DNA of 64,000 bases from contig NZ_WOTO01000038.1 in NCBI RefSeq assembly GCF_010993775.1, positions 1-64,000 on the forward strand, in the 5' to 3' direction. Positions 31,035 through 39,559 of this stretch are shown here, one piece after another. The notes under the pieces are model-generated. The model was not told the DNA's origin. It searched no databases and saw nothing but the letters and a program-made list of their open reading frames with translations. The DNA is from Fodinicola feengrottensis. Its GTDB lineage: Bacteria > Actinomycetota > Actinomycetes > Mycobacteriales > HKI-0501. Positions within the stretch are counted from its first letter, which is position 1. The number at the start of each line of letters is the position of its first letter. The position numbers and the translations under genes were made by a program.

Positions 31035-31645
31035 CCGTCGATGCTCTCGTCGAGGAGCTTATCGAGGTCGGCCGTGACCTGGTCGCGACTGGCCTGACCA
31101 GGGCATCTTCCGGCAACCTGTCGGCCCGGTTGGCCGGCTCGGACACCTTCGTGATCACCGGCAGGGGGACCTGGCTGAACCGGCTCCGGCCAGCCGACTT
31201 CGCGGTCGTACGGCTGGATGACACGGTCGTCGGCGGCCCCGCGGTGCCGTCCACCGAATACCGGCTGCACCTGCGTACGTACCAGGCCAGGCCGGACGCC
31301 AACAGCGTCATCCACGCCCACCCGCGGATGTCCGTACTGGTGGACGCGCTTGGCCACGAGATCAAACCGCTGACCCTGGACCAGGCCTACTACCTGCCCC
31401 GGATCGGCCGCATCGACTTCTACCCGAACGGTTCCTGGGACCTTGCCGACCACGCCGCCGCGGCCTGCGCGGACTGCGACGCGGTGGTGCTCGGCTACCA
31501 CGGCAGCTCGTGCGTCGGCGACACCGTCGAGATGGCCCACCGCCGTACGCTCATCCTCGAGGACGCAGCCACGCTGACCTACCACGCTGTCCTCGCCGGC
31601 CGCCCGGATCTGCGCTTCCCGCCCGGCGTAAAGCTGACTGACTAA
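31031..31645 (+). CDS. Class II aldolase / L-fuculose-phosphate aldolase family
   Basis: Zinc-dependent class II aldolase (adducin-like) that would split a phosphorylated ketose such as fuculose or ribulose 1-phosphate to DHAP and an aldehyde. Hallmarks: LTRASSGNLSARLAG (substrate-phosphate contact), VIHAHPRMSVLV (two Zn-binding His), and GYHGSSCVGDTVEMAHRRTLI (third Zn His region near the C-terminus). Length of 204 residues is normal. The TTG start was chosen because it overlaps the upstream stop as TTGA, implying translational coupling, and there is no in-frame ATG before the conserved SSGN segment. It lies 7 kb from the FucU-like mutarotase, so a fucose-type route is possible but not proven. 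Confidence 0.8.
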   Translation: MTVDALVEELIEVGRDLVATGLTRASSGNLSARLAGSDTFVITGRGTWLNRLRPADFAVVRLDDTVVGGPAVPSTEYRLHLRTYQARPDANSVIHAHPRMSVLVDALGHEIKPLTLDQAYYLPRIGRIDFYPNGSWDLADHAAAACADCDAVVLGYHGSSCVGDTVEMAHRRTLILEDAATLTYHAVLAGRPDLRFPPGVKLTD

Positions 31646-31694
31646 TGGCCCCTGCCGGACGAGCATTGTCGATTCGGTGCCTGCCGCCGACCAG

Positions 31695-31874
31695 GTGCGG
31701 CGCGAAATTGTCGTAGGTGTCTGTTTTTTTCTTTCCCCCTCCCTTTGAACGGGCGGGGGGTGGGTCGAGAGGTGGACCTTAATTTTTAGTTGAACATTGG
31801 TCCTGAACCCGCCCCCCACCCGTCACTGGGTGGGGGCAAATCTGCCGGAGGGGTACGACAGTTTCGCGCCGTAC
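31695..31874 (-). mobile_element. TIR-bearing 180-bp element, copy 2 (inverted)
   Basis: Same element as copy 1 in the opposite orientation: left end GTGCGGCGCGAAATTGTCGT, right end TACGACAGTTTCGCGCCGTAC, with both internal hairpins and the GTTGAACATTGG core. It sits between the convergent aldolase and fatty-acid methyltransferase genes, ~50 bp from each stop codon. Confidence 0.8.
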
Positions 31875-31926
31875 CCCTCTTGGCGTTTGGCCGCGATGAC
31901 TCATCGCGGCCAAACGCCAGATCGAC

Positions 31927-33192
31927 CTAGAACCAAGGGCGCAGCGGGACGTTGGCGTTGCCGGTCGAGTCGACCTTGACGCCGAGCACCTGGTGCAGCT
32001 GGATCTTGTTCTTCTCGAACGACAGCCGTGAGGCCGCCATGTAAAGCGCCCACACCCGGGCCGTCCCGAGCCCGACCTCCTGGACCGCCTCGTCCCAGTG
32101 CTCGTCGAGGTTGTCGCACCAGCCCTTGAGCGTCATCGCGTAGTGCTCACGCAGGTTCTCCGCGTGCCGCGGCTCAAAACCGTTGTCCTGCAGGGCGGTG
32201 ACCGTACGCCCAAGAGCGGTGATCTCGCCGTCCGGGAACACGAAACGGTTGATGAAACCACGTCCGTACGCGACCCGTTCGGTGTTGGTCGGGCGCATGA
32301 TCGAGTGGTTCAACAGCCGGCCCTGCGGCCTTAGCAGGCCATGCAGTTTCTGGAAATACGCCGAGTAGTTCTTCACGCCGATGTGCTCGGTCAGCCCGAT
32401 CGAGCTGATCGCGTCGAACGGCCCGTCCACCACGTCGCGGTAGTCGCCGTGCCGGATCTCGGCCACATCGGACAGTCCCTGCTCGGCGACCGCCTTCTGG
32501 CCCCATTCGGCCTGCTGCCGCGAAAGCGTCACGCCGACCACGGTCACGCCGTAGTGCTTGGCCGCGTGCCGGACCATCCCGCCCCAGCCGCAGCCGATGT
32601 CCAGCAGCCGCTGGCCGGGCTGCAGGCCGAGCTTGCGGCACACCAGGTCGTGCTTCTCGTACTGCGCCTCTTCCAGCGTCGACTCCGCCGTCGGATAGAC
32701 CGCGCAGGTGTACGCCATCGACGGGCCGAGCACCCACTCGTAGAACGTGTTGGACACGTCGTAGTGGTGCTTGATCGCCGCCGCGTCCCGGTTCTTGGCG
32801 TGCCGCAGGCCGTGAGCCAACCGGCTGGCGCCAATCTCCTCCGGCAGCGGCGGGTTCCACTTCAGGATCTTGAGCCCGAGGTCACGCAACACCCGGACCT
32901 TCTCGGCCACCCCGATCGGCTCGAAGTCCACACTGCCGAGCACCTTGAAGGCGTCGTAGATCTTGCCTTCGACCTCCAGTGCCCCACTGACGTACGCGCG
33001 CGCCAGGCCCAGCTCCATCGACGCGGAGGTGGCCAGATACGACAGCGCTTGCTCGTTGACGACCCGTACCTTGACCGGCGCGTCGGTCGGTCCGTAGCGG
33101 CTGCCGTCGTACGCGACGAACTCGATCGGCGCACCGGCCCCGACCGCTGTCGCGATGATGTCGGCGATTGTGCGGCGCTTGCGACTCATCAT
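31927..33192 (-). CDS. tmsB: Fatty acid C10-methyltransferase / cyclopropane synthase family
   Basis: SAM-dependent methyltransferase of the CFA/mycolic cyclopropane synthase family, 421 residues, intact. It has KHHYDVSNTFYEWVLG, YTCAVYPTAESTLEEAQYEK, the SAM site LLDIGCGWGGMVRHAAKHYG, GVTLSRQQAEWGQ and SSIGLTEHIGVKNY. With the FAD enzyme immediately upstream this matches the tmsB-tmsA (bfaB-bfaA) pair, which adds a methylene group at C10 of oleoyl phospholipids and reduces it to a 10-methyl group, giving tuberculostearic-type acids. The ATG overlaps the stop of the upstream gene (33189-33192, ATGA), so the two are translationally coupled. A stand-alone cyclopropane synthase is the alternative if the partner is ignored. 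Confidence 0.85.
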   Translation of the reverse strand: MMSRKRRTIADIIATAVGAGAPIEFVAYDGSRYGPTDAPVKVRVVNEQALSYLATSASMELGLARAYVSGALEVEGKIYDAFKVLGSVDFEPIGVAEKVRVLRDLGLKILKWNPPLPEEIGASRLAHGLRHAKNRDAAAIKHHYDVSNTFYEWVLGPSMAYTCAVYPTAESTLEEAQYEKHDLVCRKLGLQPGQRLLDIGCGWGGMVRHAAKHYGVTVVGVTLSRQQAEWGQKAVAEQGLSDVAEIRHGDYRDVVDGPFDAISSIGLTEHIGVKNYSAYFQKLHGLLRPQGRLLNHSIMRPTNTERVAYGRGFINRFVFPDGEITALGRTVTALQDNGFEPRHAENLREHYAMTLKGWCDNLDEHWDEAVQEVGLGTARVWALYMAASRLSFEKNKIQLHQVLGVKVDSTGNANVPLRPWF

Positions 33193-34570
33193 GACCTCCC
33201 GACTGTTTTGGCGTACAAATCGGCGAATCGTCCGTTGGGGTCGTAGCGCTTCTTGAGCATCGCGTACGCCTCGCCGTTGTACAGCCGCCAGAATTCCTCT
33301 TCCGAATAGAAAGCGGTGGAATAGAGCGACTTTCGCCCACCCAACCGCTCCACCTCGGCTTCGATCAGCCGGTTGTGCGTGTCATCCGGCTGGCCAGGAG
33401 CCAAGTCCACACTGGACCAGAACCCCACGTTCACATAAAGAATTTCCGGATTGAGTTTGTAAAGATCCCAGGTGAGGTCCTTGCGGGCCTGCCGCAGCGG
33501 ACACACCCACACCGGCGAGATGCCGATCTCGCGATGGAAGAAGTCCAGGAAGGCCGGCAGCTTGTCCACCGGGACCTCGATGTCCTGCACGACCTCCTCG
33601 ATCTCCGGTTTGCCGCGAGCCCGGTCCAGCCGGCGTACGACGTGGTTCCGGCGTTCGAAGTTCGCCACTTTCCAGTAGACCTCACTGCGCAGGAACCGGC
33701 GCGGGATGAGGCGGCGAAAGCGCGGGTCCTGCACCCCGAAAGCGCGCGAACACCAGAACCAGTCGGTGTCCCAACGCCACAGGTAGTCGTCAATCGTCAG
33801 GTAGTCCTCGCGCCGCCGGCCAACCGACTGGTAGTAGATCTGCTGGCCGGTGTAGTCCGAGGTGTAAGGCGCGGATTTGGTGTAGCTGCCCAGCGTCAGC
33901 ACATGCCGGCGGGCGGTGAACACCGTCCCGTCGACGAAATCCACCCGCTCGCCCAGGTATTCGCCGGCCGCGCAGATGTCCTGGATGGCCTGCGCGTACT
34001 CGCCGGCGTCGTCGAACCGCAGATGCCGCAGGTGGACGTACGGAGTGACGCGCTCCAGCTGGATCTTCAGGCGCAACGAATAACCGAGGCTGCCGTACGA
34101 GTTCGGGAAGCCGGTGTAGAGGTCCGCATGGTCGCCTTCGGGGCGCGCGGTGATCAGCTGCCCGTCGCCGGTGAGAATGTCCTCCTCGATCACCGACTCG
34201 TGCGGCAGGCCGTTCCGAAAGCTCGGCGACTCGATGCCGAGGCCGGTCACCGCCCCGCCCAGGGTGATCGTTCGCAGTTGTGGCACGACCAGCGGCACCA
34301 GCCGTAGGGCAGCGTCGCGTCGACCAGGTCTTCGTACGTCGTCATGCCGCCGACGTCCGCGGTCATCGCGTCCGGGTCGACATGGAAAACCTGGTCCAGT
34401 CCGGTGACATCCAGCCGATGCACGGGTTTGTTGTCGCGCAGCCGGAACAAGTTCGACGTTCGCTTGCCCAGCCGTACCGGCTCGTTCGGGTCGATCGCCG
34501 CCAGCTCACCGGCCAGTCGGTTCGCGGTCACCCGGTAGTCGGCTAGCGCAGCATTCAACCCACCACTCAT
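33189..34570 (-). CDS. tmsA: FAD-binding oxidoreductase, 10-methylene fatty acid reductase type, frameshifted
   Basis: Cytoplasmic or membrane-associated FAD enzyme of the DHCR24-like group in which the flavin reduces the methylene intermediate made by the coupled methyltransferase. The p-cresol-methylhydroxylase/FAD-binding-4 fold is seen in KRTSNLFRLRDNK, FHVDPDAMTADVGGMTTYED, TITLGGAVTGLGIESPSFRN and GSLGYSLRLKIQLERV. The C-terminal part has WFWCSRAFGVQDPRFRRLI and RYDPNGRFADLYAK. ATG 34570 follows a G6-7 run (GGGGGG) that could serve as the ribosome site. One shift at ~34300 (DATLPYGW to LVVPQL) splits the frame. Corrected length is ~460 residues. Confidence 0.8.
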
Positions 34571-34798
34571 CGTCCCCCCCACCACGGCGCTCCCTCACTG
34601 CTCCGGCCAACCGTCCGATCCCATCACGATGACCAGCTCCTCGCCAGTGTGATACCGCTTAACATTGGCGCGATGTAGCGCACATAACTCCACAAGGCCC
34701 GCCTAACTTCGGCGCTCTCGCGATCACTGTTCGTACGCGCCGCCCGGCACTGGAAGCCCTGGCATTCACTCTCAGTCGCCCGCCCGCCCAGCCCAGAC

Positions 34799-34851
34799 GT
34801 CCGCATCGACGCGATACGTGCGTCCAGCGCACGCATCGCGTCGATGCGGAC
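34799..34851. terminator. 24-bp near-perfect hairpin
   Basis: Arms GTCCGCATCGACGCGATACG... (34799-34822) and its complement (34828-34851) pair over 24 bp with one mismatch and a 5-nt loop. It begins 20 bp past the NlpC/P60 stop on the minus strand, so it most likely ends that transcript before the fatty-acid genes. The length exceeds usual terminators. Confidence 0.65.
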
Positions 34852-34871
34852 AAAGGGCCTACTACGGAGAG

Positions 34872-35613
34872 TTAGGCGGGGAGGTAGCGGCGGGCGGCGC
34901 AGAGCTCAGTGGCGTACGACGGGTCGGAGAGGTCGAAGTATTCGACCCGGCGGCCGGTACGAGGTGCGTGCAGCATCGTCGGCGTCCCATTCACCTCGCC
35001 GGCGTAGAAGCCGACATGGTGCACCGCGCCGGCGCCATTGTCGAAAGCGAAGAAAATCAGGTCGCCGGGTTGCAGCGCGTCCAGTGGCACCGGCTGGCCG
35101 GCCCGCGCCTGGTCGGAGGCGTCCCGCGGGATCACCAGGCCGTGCTTGCGATGGCTCAGGTGGGCGAACCCGGAACAGTCGATGCCGGTGCCGCTGAGGC
35201 CGCCCCACACGTACTCGGTGCCCAACAGTTCCTGCCCGGTGGCGAGCACGTCGTCCCCGGTCGTACGCGGCGACGGCAGCTCGTCGTCGGCCGGCTCGGC
35301 CGGGCAGGTGGGCGAGTGGGATCCAGCCCGGGTAGCCGTCCGGGTCGCGGCGAGAGGGCTGCCAGGGCAGCACCACCCGGGCCCACGCGCCGGACAGCTC
35401 CTGGACCAGTACGGGCTCGCCGGCCTCGGCCTGGCTGTCCACTCGCTGCAGCAGGTCGAGCCGCGCGTCGTGGTCCATCGCGGCCACCCAGCCGGTCACG
35501 TCCGGCTTGTCGTCCACCGCCGGCGCGTCGATCGGCCGGACTGCCTCGGGGGCCCGCCACAGCGTCGTCAGCGCGACCGCCACGGTCGCCGGGCCGATAC
35601 TGACGCTGCTCAC
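34872..35613 (-). CDS. NlpC/P60 cysteine peptidase with SH3-like domain, frameshifted
   Basis: Cell-wall peptidase fold that cleaves gamma-D-Glu-diaminopimelate or related links. The catalytic domain is at the C-terminus: TEYVWGGLSGTGIDCSGFAH (Cys nucleophile), GAVHHVGFYAGEV (His) and TMLHAPRTGRRVEYFDL. The N-terminal half is a bacterial SH3-like region (VLVQELSGAWARVVLPWQ, YPGWIPLAHLP). A shift near 35270 separates the two; the corrected length is ~245 residues. Start GTG 35613 has GGGAGG 7 bp upstream and lies 15 bp after the stop of the beta-lactamase-like gene, so they form an operon. There is no signal peptide, as in some cytoplasmic dipeptidyl-peptidase VI relatives that recycle wall peptides, which is a fitting role. 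Confidence 0.8.
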
Positions 35614-35627
35614 GGGCGCCTCCCTAA

Positions 35628-36484
35628 CTAAGAGTCGAGTGCCTGCCGGGCCGAGTAAACCCGCGATGACACGGTACGTATCAACGTAATGGCATCGTCG
35701 TCGGCCTCGAAGTCCCCAGTGCAGACGGCAAGGGTGTAAGGCGGGCTGTCGTGTGGCCACACCACCGCGCTGTCGTGCCGGATCGCACCGACCCAGCCGT
35801 TTGCCGCCCCACCGGGTGCCGGCCGGCAGTCCGGCCCCGATGCCCTCGCCTTTCTGCTGGCGGGCAAGGGTGTCGATCATCGCCTCAGTGGCCTGCGGAC
35901 CAGCCACCTGACCACTCGCGAGGCGTCCCAAACCGGCCGCGAGGTCGTACGCGGTGACCAGGTTCGTACGGCCGGCGGCGTTCGCGCTCATGTCCCCAAT
36001 CGGACGCTGCAGTTGACTCCTGGTGGCCGACAGCAGCCGCTGCGCCTGCGCCGCCTGCGCCACGCCGGCCTTCGGGGGTCGCCGCCACCGAGGGTGGCGA
36101 TCAGCAGGTTGGTGGCCTCGTTGCTGGAGATGGTGATCATCTGCTCCAGCAGGTGTTCGACGGTCGCGGTGCCGGCGGCGTAGGCGCTGTCCTCGTCGAT
36201 GTCGTCCGGGTCCAGCTCGTACGTGCCGCCGTCCACCGACCGGAACTGGTCGGTCAGCGCCACCTTGTCGGACAACGCCAGCCGGCCCGCCTCCACGGCT
36301 CGGTAGACGGCCACCATCACCGACACCTTCATGGTGCTCGCGGCGTAGAACTGCTCGTCCTGGTCGTGGACCAGGATCGGGGTGCCGTCCAGCTTCAGCC
36401 AGGCGACCCCCACCCCCGGTAGTCGGCGGCGGTGAGCAGGTCAGTGAGAAGGTCCGGTGGTAATGCCGGTGGTGTGGAGGCCAT
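35628..36484 (-). CDS. Serine hydrolase, class A beta-lactamase-like, frameshifted
   Basis: Penicillin-binding/beta-lactamase-fold protein. The SxxK motif is in FYAASTMKVSVMVAVY, an SxN-like motif in ITISSNEATNLLIA, and a KTG-like segment falls at the shifted region before GWVGAIRHDSAVVWP. Shifts near 36415, 36075 and 35800 break it; the corrected protein is ~285 residues without an evident signal peptide (start ATG 36484, MASTPPALPPDLLTDLL). Absence of an export signal argues against a secreted beta-lactamase and for a serine hydrolase or muropeptide-processing role. It is directly upstream of an NlpC/P60 peptidase in the same operon, consistent with wall-peptide metabolism. It is also possible that an N-terminal signal was missed owing to the shifts. 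Confidence 0.7.
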
Positions 36485-36588
36485 AAGCCCGGAGCCTAGA
36501 GCAGCTCAAACCACCTTGTCGGCAACTTTCCGCTGTCGCCAAAACTCGGAAGAAAACGATCTCTGAGCGTACGATGCGACCCGTTCCG

Positions 36589-37503
36589 TCAGGCGCTCTT
36601 ACGTTTGCGCGGAGCGGCTGTCTTCTTCGCGGGAGCGGCTTTCTTGGCAGCTGGTGCGGCCTTCTTGGCGGCCGTTTTCTTCGCCGCCGGTTTCGCCGAA
36701 TCCGAATCCGACTCCGAGCGCCGCGAGCGGGCCCGGTCGACGCTGGCCTTCAGTGCGGTCATCAGGTCGACGACCTCGCCGCCGCCCTCCTGGTCGTCCT
36801 CGGTCTTCTCGACCACGACGCCCTCGGTCTTGGCGTCGATCAGCTCCAGGACGGCCTCGCGGTACGAGTCCTGATACTCGTCCGGGTCGTAGTCCGCGGC
36901 CATCGACTCGACCAGCGACGCAGCCATCTGCTTCTCCTGCGGCCGCAGCTCCACGTCGGAGTCGAGGAAGCCGAATTCGGGCGTACGGATCTCGTCCGGC
37001 CACAGCATCGTCTGCAGCACGATGACCCCGTCGCGTACGCGCAGCGACGCCATCGCCTCCCGCTGACGCAGCGCGACCTTCACCAAGGCCATCCGCTCTG
37101 TCGACTCCAGCGCCTCCCTGAGCAGCACATACGGCTTGACCGCGGTGCCTTCGGGCTCCAGGTAGTACGTCTTGGCGAACCGGATCGGGTCCAGCTGGTC
37201 GGCCGGTACGAACTCCAGCACCTCGATCTCGCGGCTGCTCGACATCGGCAGCTCGGCGAGGTCGGCGTCGGTCAGGATGACCGTCTCGCCGGTCTCGGTC
37301 TCCAGCTCATAACCCTTCGCGATGTCGGAGTAGCTGACCTCCTCACCGTCGATCTGGCAGACCCGCTTGTAACGGACCCGGCCGCCGTCCTTGGCGTGCA
37401 CCTGATGAAACCGCACGTCCTTTTCCTCGGTCGCGCCGTACAGCTTGACCGGGATGCTCACCAGGCCAAACGAGACGGCACCTTTCCAGATGGCCCGTGG
37501 CAT
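36589..37503 (-). CDS. ku: Ku DNA end-binding protein (NHEJ)
   Basis: Bacterial Ku homodimer subunit that encircles DNA ends and recruits LigD. The start MPRAIWKGAVSFGLVSIPVK is the family signature, followed by VRFHQVHAKDGGRVRYKRVC, AKGYELETETGETV and FAKTYYLEPEGTAVKPY. The C-terminal extension is a lysine/alanine repeat tail (AAKKTAAKKAAPAAKK), as in several actinobacterial Ku proteins in which it strengthens DNA binding. It is 304 residues and intact. It is divergent from the LigD ligase gene with ~140 bp between starts, probably a shared control region. Together with the two LigD genes it makes a two-protein end-joining system. Confidence 0.95.
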   Translation of the reverse strand: MPRAIWKGAVSFGLVSIPVKLYGATEEKDVRFHQVHAKDGGRVRYKRVCQIDGEEVSYSDIAKGYELETETGETVILTDADLAELPMSSSREIEVLEFVPADQLDPIRFAKTYYLEPEGTAVKPYVLLREALESTERMALVKVALRQREAMASLRVRDGVIVLQTMLWPDEIRTPEFGFLDSDVELRPQEKQMAASLVESMAADYDPDEYQDSYREAVLELIDAKTEGVVVEKTEDDQEGGGEVVDLMTALKASVDRARSRRSESDSDSAKPAAKKTAAKKAAPAAKKAAPAKKTAAPRKRKSA

Positions 37504-37642
37504 ATGTCCCAGCTCCTCACTGCGTTCCCGGTCGGGGTACGGCTTCCAATCTCTCAGACCAGCTCAATCCCGCAAACTCATCGGTGATCAAAGTCCTACC
37601 GTGAACTCGCAGCTCAACCCGCTCTCAAGGCAGGATGACACT

Positions 37643-38572
37643 GTGCGTCCCATGCTTGCGAGTCCAGGCGATCTTCCGGTGGGTCCGGAATGGGCGTACG
37701 AGGTCAAGTGGGACGGAATCCGGGCCATCGCCAGCGCCGCCGGCGGCCGGTTGCGGCTGCACAGCCGATCCGACAAGGACGTGACCGCCATTTATCCGGA
37801 GCTCGCCGGGCTGGCCGAGATGTTCCCGGAAGGCACCCTGGACGGCGAGATTGTCGCCTTCGACAAGGGCCGGCCGTCCTTTCCGGCGCTGCAGGACAGG
37901 ATGAACGTCGACGACCCGCGCCGAGTGGCCCGGCTGGTCGAGCTCACCCCGGTCACGCTGGTGATTTTCGACCTGCTCCGGCTTGACCGCCTCGACCTGA
38001 CCCCGCTGCCGTACGCCGACCGCCGGGAGACCCTTGAGCAGCTGGACCTGAACGGCCCGCGCTGGATCACCGCGCCGGCCTTCGACGACGGTGCGGCGAC
38101 GCTCGCGGCCAGCCGGGAGCTCGGGCTGGAAGGCGTACTGGCCAAGCGGCTGCGGTCGCCGTACGTGCCGGCGGCGCGCAGCCGGGACTGGATCAAGGTC
38201 AAGTCGCTGCGTACGCAGGAATGTGTGGTCGGCGGCTGGGCGTCGGGGGAGAAGACCCGTACCGGCCAGATCGGGTCGTTGTTGTTGGGAATCCCGGAAA
38301 ACGGGCAGCTGCGGTATGTCGGCCGGGTCGGCAGCGGCGTCGCCGGTGCCACCCTGGACAAGCTCACCGCGTTGCTGACGCCGTTGGTGACCGACGCCAG
38401 TCCGTTCCATGAGTCGCCGCCGCGCCGGGACGCGCGCACGCTCGTCTGGTGCGCGCCGGAGGTGGTGGTCGAGGTCGCGTACGCGAACTGGACGACTTCC
38501 GGAGTCCTGTGGCATCCGCGGCTGCGCGGCATTCGGTACGACAAGACGCCTAGCGAGGTAAGCGTTGAGTGA
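37643..38572 (+). CDS. ligD: ATP-dependent DNA ligase (LigD ligase domain)
   Basis: Stand-alone ligase module of the NHEJ ligase LigD. The nucleotidyl-transfer motif is YEVKWDGIRAIA with the AMP-accepting lysine; other motifs are LDGEIVAFDKGRPSF, VIFDLLRLD, LEGVLAKRLRSPYVP and DWIKVKSLRTQECVVGGW. The OB domain ends near GIRYDKTPSEVSVE. The protein is ~310 residues and intact. Start GTG 37643 (VRPMLASPG) was preferred over GTG 37601 because AGGA precedes it and the conserved PMLA opens the domain. Its stop overlaps the polymerase-domain gene by 8 bp. No nuclease (phosphoesterase) domain is present here. Confidence 0.92.
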   Translation: MRPMLASPGDLPVGPEWAYEVKWDGIRAIASAAGGRLRLHSRSDKDVTAIYPELAGLAEMFPEGTLDGEIVAFDKGRPSFPALQDRMNVDDPRRVARLVELTPVTLVIFDLLRLDRLDLTPLPYADRRETLEQLDLNGPRWITAPAFDDGAATLAASRELGLEGVLAKRLRSPYVPAARSRDWIKVKSLRTQECVVGGWASGEKTRTGQIGSLLLGIPENGQLRYVGRVGSGVAGATLDKLTALLTPLVTDASPFHESPPRRDARTLVWCAPEVVVEVAYANWTTSGVLWHPRLRGIRYDKTPSEVSVE

Positions 38573-39471
38573 CACCGTGACGGTCGAGATCGAGGGCCGC
38601 AAGCTCCGGCTGTCCAATTTGGACAAGGTGCTCTATCCGAAGAGCCGGACCACCAAGGGCGAGGTGATCGACTACTACAGCCGGATCGCGCCGGTCATGC
38701 TGCCGCACCTGGCCGGCCGTCCGGTCACTCGAAAGCGCTGGCCGGACGGGGTCGCCAAGCAGCCGTTCTTCGAGAAGAACATGCCGCGCGGGACGCCGTC
38801 CTGGATTCGTACGGTCAACCTGCCGGTGCCTGGCAGCACGATGGACCGGGAGACGATCGACTTCGTCGTGCTGGCCGACCTGGCCGGGCTGGTGTGGTCG
38901 GCGAACCTCGCCGCACTGGAACTGCACGTCCCGCAGTGGAAGGTCGGGCCGCGGGGCGCGGCCAAGCATCCCGACCTGCTGGTGGTCGACCTGGATCCGG
39001 GCGACGGCGCCGGCCTCGCGGACTGCATGGAGGTCGCCGTGCTGGTACGCGACCGGATGGCGCAGGACGGCCTCACGACGTACCCGAAGACTTCCGGCAA
39101 CAAGGGTATGCAGCTCTACGCGCCGGTCTCGGCGAAGCAGGACTCGTCGGTCGTTTCGGCGTACGCGCACGCGATCGCCGACGAGTTGGCTGAGAAACAC
39201 CCGAGAAAAATTCTCTCCCAGATGACCAAAGCATTAAGACGCGGCAAGATTTTCATCGACTGGAGCCAGAACAACGCCGCCCAAAACGACGGTCGCCGCT
39301 TACTCGCTGCGTGGCCGCGAGCGTCCGACGGTGTCCACCCCGCTCACCTGGGACGAGGTCGAAGCGGCCGAGCCGGTCATGTTCGAGCCGGTGGAGGTGC
39401 TCGATCGGGTCGAGGAGTATGGCGATCTGCTTGCCGACTTAACCAACGCGGGCCCCCGCGTACCCGCGTAA
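38565..39471 (+). CDS. ligD: LigD polymerase (primase-type) domain protein, 3' frameshift
   Basis: Polymerase domain of the NHEJ machinery (archaeo-eukaryotic primase fold, PolDom), which fills gaps with ribonucleotides. Hallmarks: NLDKVLYPKSRTTKGEVIDY, FFEKNMPRGTPSWI, HPDLLVVDLDPGDG (two catalytic Asp in VDLDPG), TYPKTSGNKGMQLYAPV, and KIFIDWSQNNAAQ with a third acidic residue. A shift at ~39285 displaces the end; corrected it reads YSLRGRERPTVSTPLTWDEV and stops at 39471. Start TTG 38565 overlaps the ligase stop; a GTG at 38577 is the alternative. The separate but overlapping genes represent a split LigD in reverse domain order to the fused enzyme of mycobacteria. Confidence 0.9.
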
Positions 39472-39559
39472 CATCGGGCGTCCAGCGGTCTCACGGGGGT
39501 TTAAGAATGACGCACAGACGTTCGATCACCACGATGCGCACACGCGTTACTCTCCCGAC

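Noticed and set aside
18842..31645. A single fucose-utilisation operon (GH84, FucU-like, DeoR, aldolase)
   Set aside because: Genes are on both strands, separated by terminators, repeats and unrelated binding proteins; shared function is possible but not an operon.
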